64,000 nucleotides of DNA from UBA6054 sp964522095. Lineage in GTDB: Bacteria > Planctomycetota > Phycisphaerae > Phycisphaerales > UBA1924. The notes under the pieces were generated by a model. The model was not told the origin of the DNA. It searched no databases and saw only the letters and a list, made by a program, of their open reading frames with translations. Location: assembly GCA_964522095.1 (NCBI GenBank), contig CAZFSO010000001.1, forward strand, positions 30,464 to 94,463, read 5' to 3'. Within the stretch, counting starts at the first letter, position 1. Each line of letters begins with the position of its first letter. The position numbers and the translations under genes are program-made. Below, piece by piece: positions 36,202 through 44,925 of this stretch.

Positions 36202-37281
36202 ATGCGAATCCGAACGACGACGAGCGTCTGGCTGCTGGTTGGTCCGGGCCTTCTGCTGCCGGGGCTTGCCGGCTGCGGCTTCAAGATCGAGCCGGACCCG
36301 GCGTTCACCGCTGGGTACGAGCCGGCGCCGGGCACGCCGGGCGACCGGGCGCGGTCGGCCCAGGAGGAGGCGGTGCGCCGTCTGATGACGATGGCCACGG
36401 ACCCGAGCCCGCAGATCCGGGCCAACGCCCTCGAGGGTTTGGAACGCGCGGGCGCCCGGGCCGAGGCGACGGTCGCGCTGGCGCTGGGCGACGAGAACCC
36501 GGGCGTGCGGTCGGTGGCGGCGATGGTCGCGGGGCGGGCGGGCCTGCGGGCGCTGGCCCCGACGCTGCGCACGCTGCTCGACGACGAGTCGGGGTTCGTC
36601 CGGGCGTCGGCGCTGGCCGCGCTGGTATCGATGGACGAGCGGGTGGACCCCACCGACCTGTCCACGATGGTGCTGGAGTCTCCGGACCCGCGCCTGCGGG
36701 CGCACGCGGCGTTCCTCATCGGCGAGATGGGCGAGGAGTCGGCGGTGCCGATGCTGCGGCAGGCGTGGGGCACGCCCATCCGCGGCGCGACGGAGATCGA
36801 GCGCCGGCTCATGCGACTGCAGATCGCCGAAGCGCTGATCAAACTCGGCGACGCGACCAGCATCGACGCCGTGCGGGCGGCGCTGTACCCGTCGCGCCCG
36901 GACGAACTCGAGGCGACGGCCCTTGCGGTGCAGATCATCGGCGAGGTTCGCGACCGCGGCTCGATCGATCAGTTGATCTACCTGGCCGACGACAGCGACG
37001 GCGAGCGCGTCATGCCGGCGGAGGTGCGGCTCGCGGTGGCGGGCGCGCTCGCCAAGATGGGCCTGACGCAGGGGGGGTTCATCGCGGACGAGTACGCCGC
37101 GCACCCGTCGGTCGTGGTGCGGGCCCAGGCGGCCGCGGTGTACGGGCGGACGGGTCTGCCCGAGCACATGCCCCGCCTGCGGTCGATGCTCGACGACCCG
37201 TCGGAACTGGTCCGCGTGGCGGCGGCGGCCGCGATTCTCGACCTGGCCTCGGGCGGTGCGCAGGCGGACGCCGGGCGTTGA
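36202..37281 (+). CDS. HEAT-repeat lipoprotein
   Basis: 359 aa from the ATG at 36202 with AAGGGAG upstream. Lipoprotein signal ending LPGLAGC (Cys25), then a short Pro/Gly linker and a HEAT array (PSPQIRANALEGLERAGARA, NPGVRSVAAMVAGRAGLRAL, DPRLRAHAAFLIGEMGEES, ELVRVAAAAAILDLA). Surface- or periplasm-facing interaction protein; partner unknown. The two small membrane protein genes downstream run in the same direction, but a strong hairpin (37367) separates them from it. Confidence 0.82.
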   Translation: MRIRTTTSVWLLVGPGLLLPGLAGCGFKIEPDPAFTAGYEPAPGTPGDRARSAQEEAVRRLMTMATDPSPQIRANALEGLERAGARAEATVALALGDENPGVRSVAAMVAGRAGLRALAPTLRTLLDDESGFVRASALAALVSMDERVDPTDLSTMVLESPDPRLRAHAAFLIGEMGEESAVPMLRQAWGTPIRGATEIERRLMRLQIAEALIKLGDATSIDAVRAALYPSRPDELEATALAVQIIGEVRDRGSIDQLIYLADDSDGERVMPAEVRLAVAGALAKMGLTQGGFIADEYAAHPSVVVRAQAAAVYGRTGLPEHMPRLRSMLDDPSELVRVAAAAAILDLASGGAQADAGR

Positions 37282-37366
37282 ACCGGTCGGGGCGGGCCGG
37301 GCCTCGCCGGCGGCGAAAGCGTCGATCGAGCGGGGATCCGCCCCGGCCCTGGGGGCGTACCGAATG

Positions 37367-37394
37367 GCCCCGGGCGGCGCCCGGGGCGCGTTTT
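37367..37394 (+). terminator. Rho-independent terminator after the HEAT lipoprotein gene
   Basis: Perfect 9-bp stem GCCCCGGGC (37367-37375) and GCCCGGGGC (37379-37387) with a 3-nt loop, followed by GCGTTTT. Located 86 bp after the stop codon. Confidence 0.8.
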
Positions 37395-37503
37395 CCACAG
37401 CGCGCGGGCGTTGGCGTTCGCGGCTACACTTCCGCCCCATGGATTCCCGGGCGGGCCGGATGCCCGGTTAGGGTTATGATCCGCATGAGTCGAGGAGCAG
37501 ACC

Positions 37504-38370
37504 GTGCACATTCTCACGAAGGTCTTTGTCCTGTTCGCCGCGGTGCTGAGCATCCTGCTGGCGGCGCTCTCCATCTCCTACACGGTCAACGCCGACCGGG
37601 TGACCGCCGACTACCGTGACGCGCTGTCGCGGGCGGACAACGCCGCGAACGACCTGGCCGCGGTGAAGTCCACCAGCAGCAACCTGATCGCGGCGAAGGA
37701 GGAGGAACTGTCCGCCGCTCGCGACGAGTTGGCGACGCGCGAAGCGGACATCCGGCGCCTGGAAGCGGCCAACTCCGAACTGCGCATCGGGCTGCGCTCG
37801 GCCGAGTCGGCCCGCGAGTCGATCACCACCAAGATCGCCGAACTGGGCGTGGCGGTGGAGACCCAGGCCAAGATCATCGACGACTACAAGAACGAAACCT
37901 CCCGCCTGCGTCGGGCCGAACTGGACTACCGCGACGAGCGGATCGACCTGGAGAAGCAGCTCTCGGACCTTGAGAGCCAGGTGATCGTCTACGAGCAGGT
38001 CAAGCGCGCTCTTGAGGAGCAGCTCACCGAGATCCAGACCGCGCTGGCGGACGCGACGAGCGGCGGGCGCACGACCGCCGCCGGTCGCGCGACCCCGATC
38101 GAGATCCCGGGCGCCCCCGTCCGCGGGACGATCGACCAGGTGACGACCGACCCGGCGACCGGGCAGATGCTCGTCAAGATCAACCTGGGCACGAACGACC
38201 GCGTGCGTGAGAACTCCAAACTCTACGTGCACCGCGGCAACACCTACCTGGGCGAACTGGTCGTCTTCCAGGTCGACCTGAACCACGCGATCGGCCGGAT
38301 GGCCTACACCGTGCCGGGTCAGGCGATCCGGGCCGACGATTCGGTGCTCAGCCGCCTGAGCAGCAACTGA
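37504..38370 (+). CDS. Membrane-anchored coiled-coil protein of unknown function
   Basis: 288 aa from a GTG at 37504 with AGGAG seven to eight bases upstream. One N-terminal membrane helix (VFVLFAAVLSILLAALSISY, about 7-26), then a long coiled coil with strong heptads (about 30-185), then a beta-rich C-terminal domain (GTIDQVTTDPATGQMLVKI, YVHRGNTYLGELVVFQVD) resembling the barrel domain of MreC-like or other envelope scaffold proteins. Signal-anchor topology with the coiled coil outside the cytoplasm is likely. It is followed 23 bp later by a 65-aa membrane protein. Function unknown. Confidence 0.8.
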   Translation: MHILTKVFVLFAAVLSILLAALSISYTVNADRVTADYRDALSRADNAANDLAAVKSTSSNLIAAKEEELSAARDELATREADIRRLEAANSELRIGLRSAESARESITTKIAELGVAVETQAKIIDDYKNETSRLRRAELDYRDERIDLEKQLSDLESQVIVYEQVKRALEEQLTEIQTALADATSGGRTTAAGRATPIEIPGAPVRGTIDQVTTDPATGQMLVKINLGTNDRVRENSKLYVHRGNTYLGELVVFQVDLNHAIGRMAYTVPGQAIRADDSVLSRLSSN

Positions 38371-38393
38371 TCGTTGAACCAAAGGAGCGGACG

Positions 38394-38591
38394 ATGAGCA
38401 ACTTTGGAATGCAGATGCCCGGCGGATCGCGGTCCCGCGGCCCGACCCCCGACGTGTACACGGCCCTGATGTGCGTGGGCACGGTGTGCATGCTCGCCGC
38501 GGTGGTCATGCTGTACATCGCAGGGACGAAGGTCGCCCCGGACGGCCAGCCCTGGAAGGTTCAGGGAGACCGCATCAACCTCCCGCGCTGA
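38394..38591 (+). CDS. Small single-pass membrane protein
   Basis: 65 aa from the ATG at 38394, preceded by AAAGGAG. A Gly/Ser-rich N-terminus, one membrane helix (ALMCVGTVCMLAAVVMLYIA, about residues 24-43), then a short polar tail ending GDRINLPR. Too short for a catalytic role; probably a partner of the coiled-coil membrane protein just upstream (23 bp). I do not recognise a named family. Confidence 0.7.
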   Translation: MSNFGMQMPGGSRSRGPTPDVYTALMCVGTVCMLAAVVMLYIAGTKVAPDGQPWKVQGDRINLPR

Positions 38592-38662
38592 TTGGTGGTG
38601 AAGCGTGCCCCCGGGCAACCCGGGAACAGCACGAATTTGGCCCCCGTCCCGCCCCGTTCCGG

Positions 38663-38690
38663 TTGACACTCGGGCCGCGGAGCGTACGAT
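38663..38690 (+). promoter_or_regulatory. Promoter of tRNA-Asp
   Basis: A consensus TTGACA at 38663-38668, 16-bp spacer and TACGAT at 38685-38690. Predicted start near 38697, about 20 bp before the mature tRNA 5' end. Confidence 0.8.
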
Positions 38691-38717
38691 TGGGCCTGCC
38701 CGCGAGGGCGACAACTT

Positions 38718-38791
<74 letters not shown>

Positions 38792-38797
38792 TTTCAA

Positions 38798-38830
38798 GAA
38801 GCCTGACTTCGTCGGGCTTCCTTGTTTTTT
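38798..38830 (+). terminator. Terminator of tRNA-Asp
   Basis: Stem AAGCCTGA / TCGGGCTT (one G-T pair) around a CTTCGT loop, followed by CCTTGTTTTTT. Seven bases after the tRNA 3' end. Confidence 0.88.
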
Positions 38831-39151
38831 GGTTCGACGCGCGGCTTCCGTCGCGACCCGATCGCCCGCCGCGGGCGCGGGCAATGGCGGTTTGCCCGGC
38901 CGGTCACGACACCGGCATCGGGAAAAGCGCGTGCGGTGAGGGCCCGTTGTTCGGCCCCGGATGAACTCCCGCGTTCCGCCGGGCGGTGGACTGAAATCCC
39001 GATGGTGCGTGCCCCGATTTCAGGGTTGTCGGTGTGTGCCCGTTGACAGGTGCGGTGCATGCACTAGTCTGCCCGGGAGCGGGGCGTGAGCCCCGCGCGG
39101 ACCGCGGTGGCGTATGTTCGCCTCGCACTCTTGAGACTCTGGAGAAACGAC
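38831..39151. other. Intergenic region tRNA-Asp / PEP-CTERM gene
   Basis: 321 bp with no convincing gene in any frame; short open frames lack ribosome-binding sites and family features. The last 110 bp hold the promoter and palindrome described at 39043-39070. Confidence 0.6.
39043..39070 (+). promoter_or_regulatory. Promoter with a palindromic operator-like core
   Basis: TTGACA (39043-39048), 16-bp spacer, TAGTCT (39065-39070). The spacer ends in a perfect 10-bp palindrome GTGCATGCAC (39055-39064), exactly where a repressor would block polymerase. The next start codon is at 39152. Confidence 0.7.
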
Positions 39152-39718
39152 ATGGTGAAGGTTTTCTGCGCGGCGGCCCTGGCGGCCGCCGGGGTGGCCG
39201 GTCCGGCCAGCGCCAACGTGGTGCTCGACTCGATCGACCTGTTCTTCGGCTTTGGCACCGGGATGAACGTGGACTCCGCGGTGATGGGGTTCGGCATGAT
39301 TGCGGATCAGAACCCCAGCAACCCCGCCAACCGCCTGTTCGCGGTTGACCAGGTGATGATCGGCGCGGGCGACGTGGGCACCACCTGGGTTGCGAGCGGC
39401 GACACCGCGGCGGCGATCAAGGCGCACTTCGCGGACGACGACCTTGTCGACGGGCTGGGCTTCTACGCCTACGACGCCGAGGTGAGCGGCCGGGTCATGG
39501 AGGGCGACTGGGGCGACAGCCTGGACATCGACCTGGTCGGCCGGCTGATGGACGAGATGCACGTGACGCTGCTGATGTGGCAGCCCGTTCCCGGGGCCAT
39601 GCCCAACACGACCGACCTGCTGTTCCGCGTGCGGTACGAGTTCGTCGCGATCCCGGCTCCGGGCAGCGCCCTCGCGCTCGGAGCGGCGGGGCTGTTGGGC
39701 GTGCGTCGACGCCGCTGA
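39152..39718 (+). CDS. Secreted protein with PEP-CTERM sorting signal
   Basis: 188 aa from the ATG at 39152 (GGAGAAACGAC upstream); an in-frame start at 39086 would spoil the signal peptide. Sec signal VFCAAALAAAGVAGPASA, cut near residue 23. Beta-rich exported domain of about 135 residues with no enzyme motif. C-terminus IPAPGSALALGAAGLLGVRRRR-type: PAPGS motif, hydrophobic helix and Arg cluster, the standard PEP-CTERM tail cleaved by exosortase. It has its own promoter and a strong terminator. Function unknown. Confidence 0.88.
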   Translation: MVKVFCAAALAAAGVAGPASANVVLDSIDLFFGFGTGMNVDSAVMGFGMIADQNPSNPANRLFAVDQVMIGAGDVGTTWVASGDTAAAIKAHFADDDLVDGLGFYAYDAEVSGRVMEGDWGDSLDIDLVGRLMDEMHVTLLMWQPVPGAMPNTTDLLFRVRYEFVAIPAPGSALALGAAGLLGVRRRR

Positions 39719-39723
39719 TTCCG

Positions 39724-39756
39724 GGCGGGACGGGGTCGCCCCCGTTCCGCCTTTTT
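39724..39756 (+). terminator. Rho-independent terminator after the PEP-CTERM gene
   Basis: Stem GGCGGGACGGGG (39724-39735, approximately) pairs with CCCCGTTCCGCC with one G-T pair, loop TCGC, followed directly by TTTTT at 39752-39756. Confidence 0.88.
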
Positions 39757-39785
39757 CTGCGCTGTCGCCGAGGCGCACGGTGCGG

Positions 39786-40217
39786 TCAGGACGACCAGGT
39801 GTCCTGGATCTCGGCGCTCATGGCGACCTCGCCCGCGGCGACGGTTCTGAGCGCGTCGATCAGGGCCTGCTCGCCGTCGTTCTTGGAAACGTAGCCCCAG
39901 GCGCCTGCGTCGAGGGCCCGCTCGATGAGGTCCTTGCGGATGTGGCCGCTGAAGACGACGACCTTGACCTCCTCGGATTTTTCCGAGATGGCCGCGAGCG
40001 CCTCGAACGGGTCCGGCCCGGGCATGTCGAGGTCGAGGAGCACCATGACGGGCGACTCGGACTCTGCGCGTTGCGGGAGGCCTTCGGCGCTGGGCAGCCA
40101 GCCGCGCCACTGGAAGCCCTTGATGCGGCTGAACTTGATCTTGAGCGCATCGGCGACGCGTGGGTTGTCGTCAACGCACAGGACGCGGATGCAGCATGCT
40201 TGCAGCGCGGTGCTCAT
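39786..40217 (-). CDS. Single-domain response regulator
   Basis: 143 aa from the ATG at 40217. A stand-alone receiver domain: acidic pair in VLCVDDNPRVADAL (about residue 16), phospho-acceptor Asp in VMVLLDLDMPGPDPFEAL (about 62), Ser in VVVFSGHIRKD (about 90) and conserved Lys in GYVSKNDGEQAL (about 112). No DNA-binding or enzyme output domain follows; the extra residues are a short acidic tail. Its ATG overlaps the stop of the histidine kinase (ATGA), so the two are coupled and it is almost surely the kinase's partner. Confidence 0.9.
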   Translation of the reverse strand: MSTALQACCIRVLCVDDNPRVADALKIKFSRIKGFQWRGWLPSAEGLPQRAESESPVMVLLDLDMPGPDPFEALAAISEKSEEVKVVVFSGHIRKDLIERALDAGAWGYVSKNDGEQALIDALRTVAAGEVAMSAEIQDTWSS

Positions 40218-43200
40218 GCCGACGCTCCGCTCGATCGGGTTGGGCCCGCGCACCTGCGGACGGCGTCGCGGATGACCGAGGCGCGTGGGCGGGGGCCCAG
40301 GGCGGTGACCCCGGCGCCGGCGTCGTCGCCCGAATCGAGCAGCAGGACGGTGCGGCCCGGGCTTGCCCAGCGGGTTGCCGAGGTCGCGTCGTCGGTCAGG
40401 ACCAGGTCCGGGAGGTCGGGGGTCGGGGCGTCGGGGTCGAGGTCCGCCGGTTCGAACCCGGCGCCGCGGAGTTCGGCGGCCGCCAGGGCTCGGGTCCGGG
40501 CGTTGGTGATGCGCATGCCGGCACGCGGCTGGGTTGCGCTGGCGCCGGCGGCGATGGCGGGCCCGGAACCCGCGACGGGGAGCATGAGGGTGAACCGGGT
40601 TCCGTGGTCGGGAGAGGACTCGATGTCGACCGAGCCGCCCGCGTCACGGATCAGGCCCATGACGAGCACGAGGCCGAGGCCCGTCGAGATCTCGCGGGTC
40701 TTGGTGGTGAAGAAGGGCTCCAGGCAGCGGCTGCGGACCTCTTCCGGCATGCCCGGGCCGTTGTCCTCGATGACAAGCCGGACGCGGTCGCCCGCCCTGG
40801 CGCCGTGGATCCGGACGGCCCCGTTGTCCCGGCCCTTCATGGCCTCGCCGGCGTTCTGCACGAGGTTGAAGACCGCCTGGGTCAGCGCGGGCTTGGAGAT
40901 GGCGGCCCGGCACCCGGGCTCGACCTCCGCGGTGAGTTCGACGTTGCCGGTCAGGGCGGTGCGCATGATGAACTGCGCGTCGGCCCACCAGTCGACCAGG
41001 TCGATCGCCTGGGCGGAACTGGTGCGGTCGGGGTCGACCACCATCAGGCGCAGGCCGTTGGCGAGTTGCTGGAGGTACTGCGCCGAGGTCTTGATCTCTG
41101 AGACGGCGGAGGCCAGTTCGGGCGGCAGGTCGGCGGATTCGAGCAGTTCGACGCACACCCGGACCGGGATGAGCAGGTTGCCCATGTCGTGGCCCAGGCC
41201 GGCCGAGAGGGTGCCCAGCGATGCCATGCGCTCGGAGAGCCGGAGCATCACGTGGGACTTGCGGAGTTCCTCCGTGCGTTCCTGGACGCGGCGTTCGAGT
41301 TCCTCGGCGTGGCGCGTGAGCAGGTCGCGGGCGGCGCGCTGCTCGGTGACGTCGGTGTGCGTGCCGAACCACCGGACGACCTTGCCGTCGGCGTCGCGGA
41401 TCGGCTGGGCGTGGGAGAGGAACCAGCGGTACTGGCCGTCGCGCCCGCGGATGGGGAAGGTGTCCTCCCAGGGGGTGCCCTGGCGGAGGTGCTCGTTGAA
41501 GAGTTCGTTGACCCGGTCGGCGTGTTCGGGGTGGAAGAGGCTGAGCCAGTCGGCGCCGTCGATCCGGCGCGGGGCCAGGCCGGTGTAGTCGTACCAGCGC
41601 TTGTTGTACCAGACGACCTGCCCGTCCGCGTTGCAGATCCAGGCGAACTGGGACATGTTGTCGGCGAGCATGCGGAAGCGTTCTTCGCTCTCGCGGAGGG
41701 CCTGCTCGGCCTTGCGGTGCTCGGTGATGTCGCGGGTCAGGGCGAGGTGTGCGAGCGAGCCGTCGTCGCCGCGGAGGGGGACGGCGTTGGTGGTCATGTG
41801 GCGGCGCACGCCGCGGAGGCTGATGACGTCGAACTCCAGCGTCGCGGATGCGCCCTGGCAGACCCGTTCGTGCATCTCGCGGTAGGCGTCGCGGTGCTCG
41901 GGGGCGACGAGGTCGTACATGTGGGGGGTCGGGGAGCCCTCCTGGACGTCGAAGATCCGCATGCCGGCGGGGTTGAGGTACTGCAGGCTCCCGTCGACGC
42001 GCACGATCTTGACGCACTCGGGCGTGGTCTCGATGACGGCCTCCAGGTAGCGCTCGCGCAGGACGAGCGCCTCCTCGGCGGCCTTGCGGTCGGTCACGTC
42101 GATGCACGAGCCGATGAACCCGCTGAACCCGCCGTTCTCGTCGAGCAGCGGCACGCCGTGGTCGAGCAGCCACCGGTACGTCCCGTCGTGACGCCGGAGG
42201 CGGTACTCGACGGCGAAGGGCTCGACGGCGTCGCGGGCCTGGGCGAGGCGTCGGGCGCACTCGGCCTGGTCGTCGGGGTGCAGCAGGTCGGCCCACCCGC
42301 CGGAGGCCTCGCGGTTCATCTCGCGCCCGGTGAACTCCAGCCAGCGGTCGTTGAACCAGGTCCGCTCGTTGTCGCGCCCGGCGATCCAGATGAGCACCGG
42401 CGCGGCGTCGGCCATGGCGCGGAACTTCGACTCGCTGTCCCGCAGGGCGAGTTCGGCGAGTTTGCGGCCGGTGATGTCGATCCCACCGGACTGGACCTCG
42501 ATGGGCACGCCGGCGTCGTCGAAGGCGATGGCCCGGTTCGTCCAGAGCGTCCAGCGGGTGCCCGCGGTGGTTGTGAACTGGTTCTCGATGCTGACTTCCG
42601 GCGTGGTCGGGCCGAGGCGGGCGAGCAGGTCGCGGACTTCCGGGCGGCTCTCCTCGGGGATGAACTGCCAGAAGTCGGCGCCGACGAGGCTCTCGGCGGG
42701 CCGCCCGATGACGCGGGCGTAGGCGTCGTTGACGTAGAGGATCGTCCCGTCGATCTGGAAGCGGCAGATCAGTTCGGACTGCGACTCGACGATGGCACGG
42801 TAGCGCCGCTCGCTCCGCACGAGCGCGCGGGTCAGGCGGACGCGCTCGATCGACTCCCAGCAGTGGGCGGCGACGTCGGACACGAGCACGGTGTCGTCGT
42901 CGGTCCAGCGCCGGGGCCGGTCGGCGTGCACCGCCAGCGCGGCCACCAGTTTCCCGGCCTTGAGCAGCGGCACGCAGATGAGCGAACGGATCTCGGTCCG
43001 TCGGTACGCCTCGATCGCGCCGCGGCAGCGCGGGTCGAGTTCGGTGTCGCTGACGACGAAGGGCTCGCCCTTCCGCATGGCCCCGAGGCACTCGGGGCCG
43101 AAGTCGGAGAACGCGTACCGGCCGACGATGCTCGGCACGCCGTCGACGTAGTCGCCGAGCAGGTTGAAGCGGTCCTGGTCGGGCTCGACGTCCGCGTAAG

Positions 43201-43768
43201 CGCAGCGGTTGACGCTCATGTGCTTGCCGAGCAGGTCGGCGGTGGTGCGGATGATCTCCTCCGGGTCGGCGAGCGGGCGCGTGACGTCGTAGACCTTGAG
43301 CAGCAACTGGTTGCGTCGCTCGGCGTGGTGGAGTTCGGTGACGTCGACCAGGAGGTTGATGGCGCCGGTCAGGCGGCCCTGGGCGTCGCGGATGGGCTCT
43401 GGGTAGGGGCGCACGACACGGCGGCTGCCGTCGGGGCGCTCGATGACGATCTCACGCCCACGGACCGCTCGGCCCTCGCGCAGGGTGACGGCCATGGGGC
43501 AGTCTTCCAGCGGCATCTCGGAGCCGTCGGGGCGGAAGATGCGGTAGGAGCCGCACCACGCGTCGACGCCCAACTCGGGGCGTCGGCCCCAGAGTTCGGC
43601 GGCGGCGTCGTTGAACATGGTGACGCGGCCCTCCGCGTCGCATGCGTAGATGGCGGCCGCGAGCCGGTTCAGCCTGCCCGGTTCGGCCGCGAGAATCCCC
43701 GTATCCAACCCTGTACCTCGGACTTTTCCCGCGACAGTCTCCGCGTTTGCTTGCGCCTCCCCCAGCAC
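40214..43768 (-). CDS. Multi-PAS/GAF sensor histidine kinase with a degenerate receiver-like tail
   Basis: 1184 aa. The start is placed at the GTG at 43768 because AGGAGG sits five bases upstream; a GTG at 43861 has no such site. Domains in order: PAS (about 30-145), GAF (about 155-305), four more PAS domains (about 320-820), a dimerisation/phospho-acceptor helix with the His in AGLGHDMGNLLIPV (about 860), and an HATPase with NLVQNAGEAM, EDNGPGMPEEV and STGLGLVLVMGL (about 950-1070). No membrane helices, so it senses cytoplasmic signals. The last 100 residues look like a receiver (DLVLTDD) without the acidic pocket. Coupled to the response regulator by an ATGA overlap. Confidence 0.9.
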   Translation of the reverse strand: MLGEAQANAETVAGKVRGTGLDTGILAAEPGRLNRLAAAIYACDAEGRVTMFNDAAAELWGRRPELGVDAWCGSYRIFRPDGSEMPLEDCPMAVTLREGRAVRGREIVIERPDGSRRVVRPYPEPIRDAQGRLTGAINLLVDVTELHHAERRNQLLLKVYDVTRPLADPEEIIRTTADLLGKHMSVNRCAYADVEPDQDRFNLLGDYVDGVPSIVGRYAFSDFGPECLGAMRKGEPFVVSDTELDPRCRGAIEAYRRTEIRSLICVPLLKAGKLVAALAVHADRPRRWTDDDTVLVSDVAAHCWESIERVRLTRALVRSERRYRAIVESQSELICRFQIDGTILYVNDAYARVIGRPAESLVGADFWQFIPEESRPEVRDLLARLGPTTPEVSIENQFTTTAGTRWTLWTNRAIAFDDAGVPIEVQSGGIDITGRKLAELALRDSESKFRAMADAAPVLIWIAGRDNERTWFNDRWLEFTGREMNREASGGWADLLHPDDQAECARRLAQARDAVEPFAVEYRLRRHDGTYRWLLDHGVPLLDENGGFSGFIGSCIDVTDRKAAEEALVLRERYLEAVIETTPECVKIVRVDGSLQYLNPAGMRIFDVQEGSPTPHMYDLVAPEHRDAYREMHERVCQGASATLEFDVISLRGVRRHMTTNAVPLRGDDGSLAHLALTRDITEHRKAEQALRESEERFRMLADNMSQFAWICNADGQVVWYNKRWYDYTGLAPRRIDGADWLSLFHPEHADRVNELFNEHLRQGTPWEDTFPIRGRDGQYRWFLSHAQPIRDADGKVVRWFGTHTDVTEQRAARDLLTRHAEELERRVQERTEELRKSHVMLRLSERMASLGTLSAGLGHDMGNLLIPVRVCVELLESADLPPELASAVSEIKTSAQYLQQLANGLRLMVVDPDRTSSAQAIDLVDWWADAQFIMRTALTGNVELTAEVEPGCRAAISKPALTQAVFNLVQNAGEAMKGRDNGAVRIHGARAGDRVRLVIEDNGPGMPEEVRSRCLEPFFTTKTREISTGLGLVLVMGLIRDAGGSVDIESSPDHGTRFTLMLPVAGSGPAIAAGASATQPRAGMRITNARTRALAAAELRGAGFEPADLDPDAPTPDLPDLVLTDDATSATRWASPGRTVLLLDSGDDAGAGVTALGPRPRASVIRDAVRRCAGPTRSSGASA

Positions 43769-43916
43769 CGGGACCTCCTCTTGCGAGCACCGATGATGGG
43801 CTGCCCAAGTATCAACCAGACAGAATTTAGCAGGTCGCGCGGCCGCCCGGTCGTGAAACACCTTTCATTTGTGGGGTTTGCGGTCCGCGCGTGGCCGCGG
43901 GCGCCTTCCGGTCGAT

Positions 43917-44687
43917 TCAGTCCGCAGGGACGAGCGGGGCGCCCGAAGCGATCCAGTCGAGCAGCGCGTCCACCTCGGACGCGCTGGGCTGGGGCTTGTC
44001 CCCAGGCGGCATGCGCATCTCGTCCTCGATCGGCAGCAGCAGCCGGATGCCGAGTTCGCTCATCTCCGGCATGTCCGGGGAGATCACCGGCCCGTAGTCG
44101 CCCCCCTCGAACACCGCCTGCGGCGTGTGCAGGGCGAGCCCGCCGCGCTGGCGGTCCGGCCCGTGGCAGGAGACGCAGTGCGTCGCGAAGAACGACGCGA
44201 CGTGATCGGGAAGCCGGGGCCCGGACGCCGGGGCGGGCAGGACTGCCTCGGGGATCGCGGGCGGCTGGCGGAACGGGCGGGTGAGGAACCCCTTGCCGTG
44301 CGTCAGTTCGGCGCCGAGGTGGCCCGTGGGGACGACGAGCAGCAGGCAAGCCGCGAGGCCGACGACGTAGGCCCGTCGGTGATCCCGGGCAGCCAGGGCC
44401 AGCGTGATGAGCGAGGCTGCGGCGAAGGCGACGCCCAGCCAGCGGTGCCAGTCGAGCGTCGGTCCGCCCGAGCCGGGCTCGTTCGCGAAGAGCCAGCCGG
44501 ACGTCGCGGCGGCGAGCGCGCCGGCGCAGACGACAGCCGCCAGGATCACGCGCGGCGGCGTGTCGAGCGGCCGACGCCGGGCGAGCCCGGCCAGTTCACA
44601 CGCCGCCAGGGCGACCACGGCGCCGATCGGCACGTGGAGCACCAGCGGGTGGAGGCGGCCCAGGAACTGGAGGAGCGGCTCGGTCAC
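43917..44687 (-). CDS. DUF2231 membrane protein fused to a Planctomycete-type cytochrome c domain
   Basis: 256 aa from a GTG at 44687. N-terminal half: four membrane helices (FLGRLHPLVLHVPIGAVVAL at the start, then about 45-65, 80-98 and 105-122), the DUF2231-like module common in Planctomycetes. C-terminal half: a single heme-binding CVSCHG (about residue 170) in a PSCyt1-type domain (FATHCVSCHGPDRQRGGLAL, then RMPPGDKPQPSASEVDALLDWI with the axial Met). The cytochrome would face the periplasm. Function in Planctomycetes is unknown. It lies upstream of the large kinase on the same strand, 148 bp away. Confidence 0.86.
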   Translation of the reverse strand: MTEPLLQFLGRLHPLVLHVPIGAVVALAACELAGLARRRPLDTPPRVILAAVVCAGALAAATSGWLFANEPGSGGPTLDWHRWLGVAFAAASLITLALAARDHRRAYVVGLAACLLLVVPTGHLGAELTHGKGFLTRPFRQPPAIPEAVLPAPASGPRLPDHVASFFATHCVSCHGPDRQRGGLALHTPQAVFEGGDYGPVISPDMPEMSELGIRLLLPIEDEMRMPPGDKPQPSASEVDALLDWIASGAPLVPAD

Positions 44688-44925
44688 GCCGGGATTCTTG
44701 CACCGGCCGGGACGCTCCGGGTCGATGCGGCCCGGCGCGGGTGTTCGCCCGGGGGCGTTATGGGACGGCGGCGGGCGGCGATCCCGAGCGGTGTTCGCCG
44801 TGATTTTGCCCGTCGGAGCGGGATTTTTCGCGTCCGGGCTTGTCTGGGGGGCGCCGGCCGATCATCCTGTCACCGGAGCCCCGCCCGGGGTCCCGCCGCC
44901 CGGACTCAGAAGAAGAGAGAGACCC

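Noticed and set aside
38831..39151. Small open frames between the tRNA and the PEP-CTERM gene
   Set aside because: Overlapping frames on both strands, no ribosome-binding sites, and Arg/Gly/Pro-rich products.
43769..43861. Upstream GTG at 43861 as the kinase start
   Set aside because: The AGGAGG five bases before the GTG at 43768 is far better placed.
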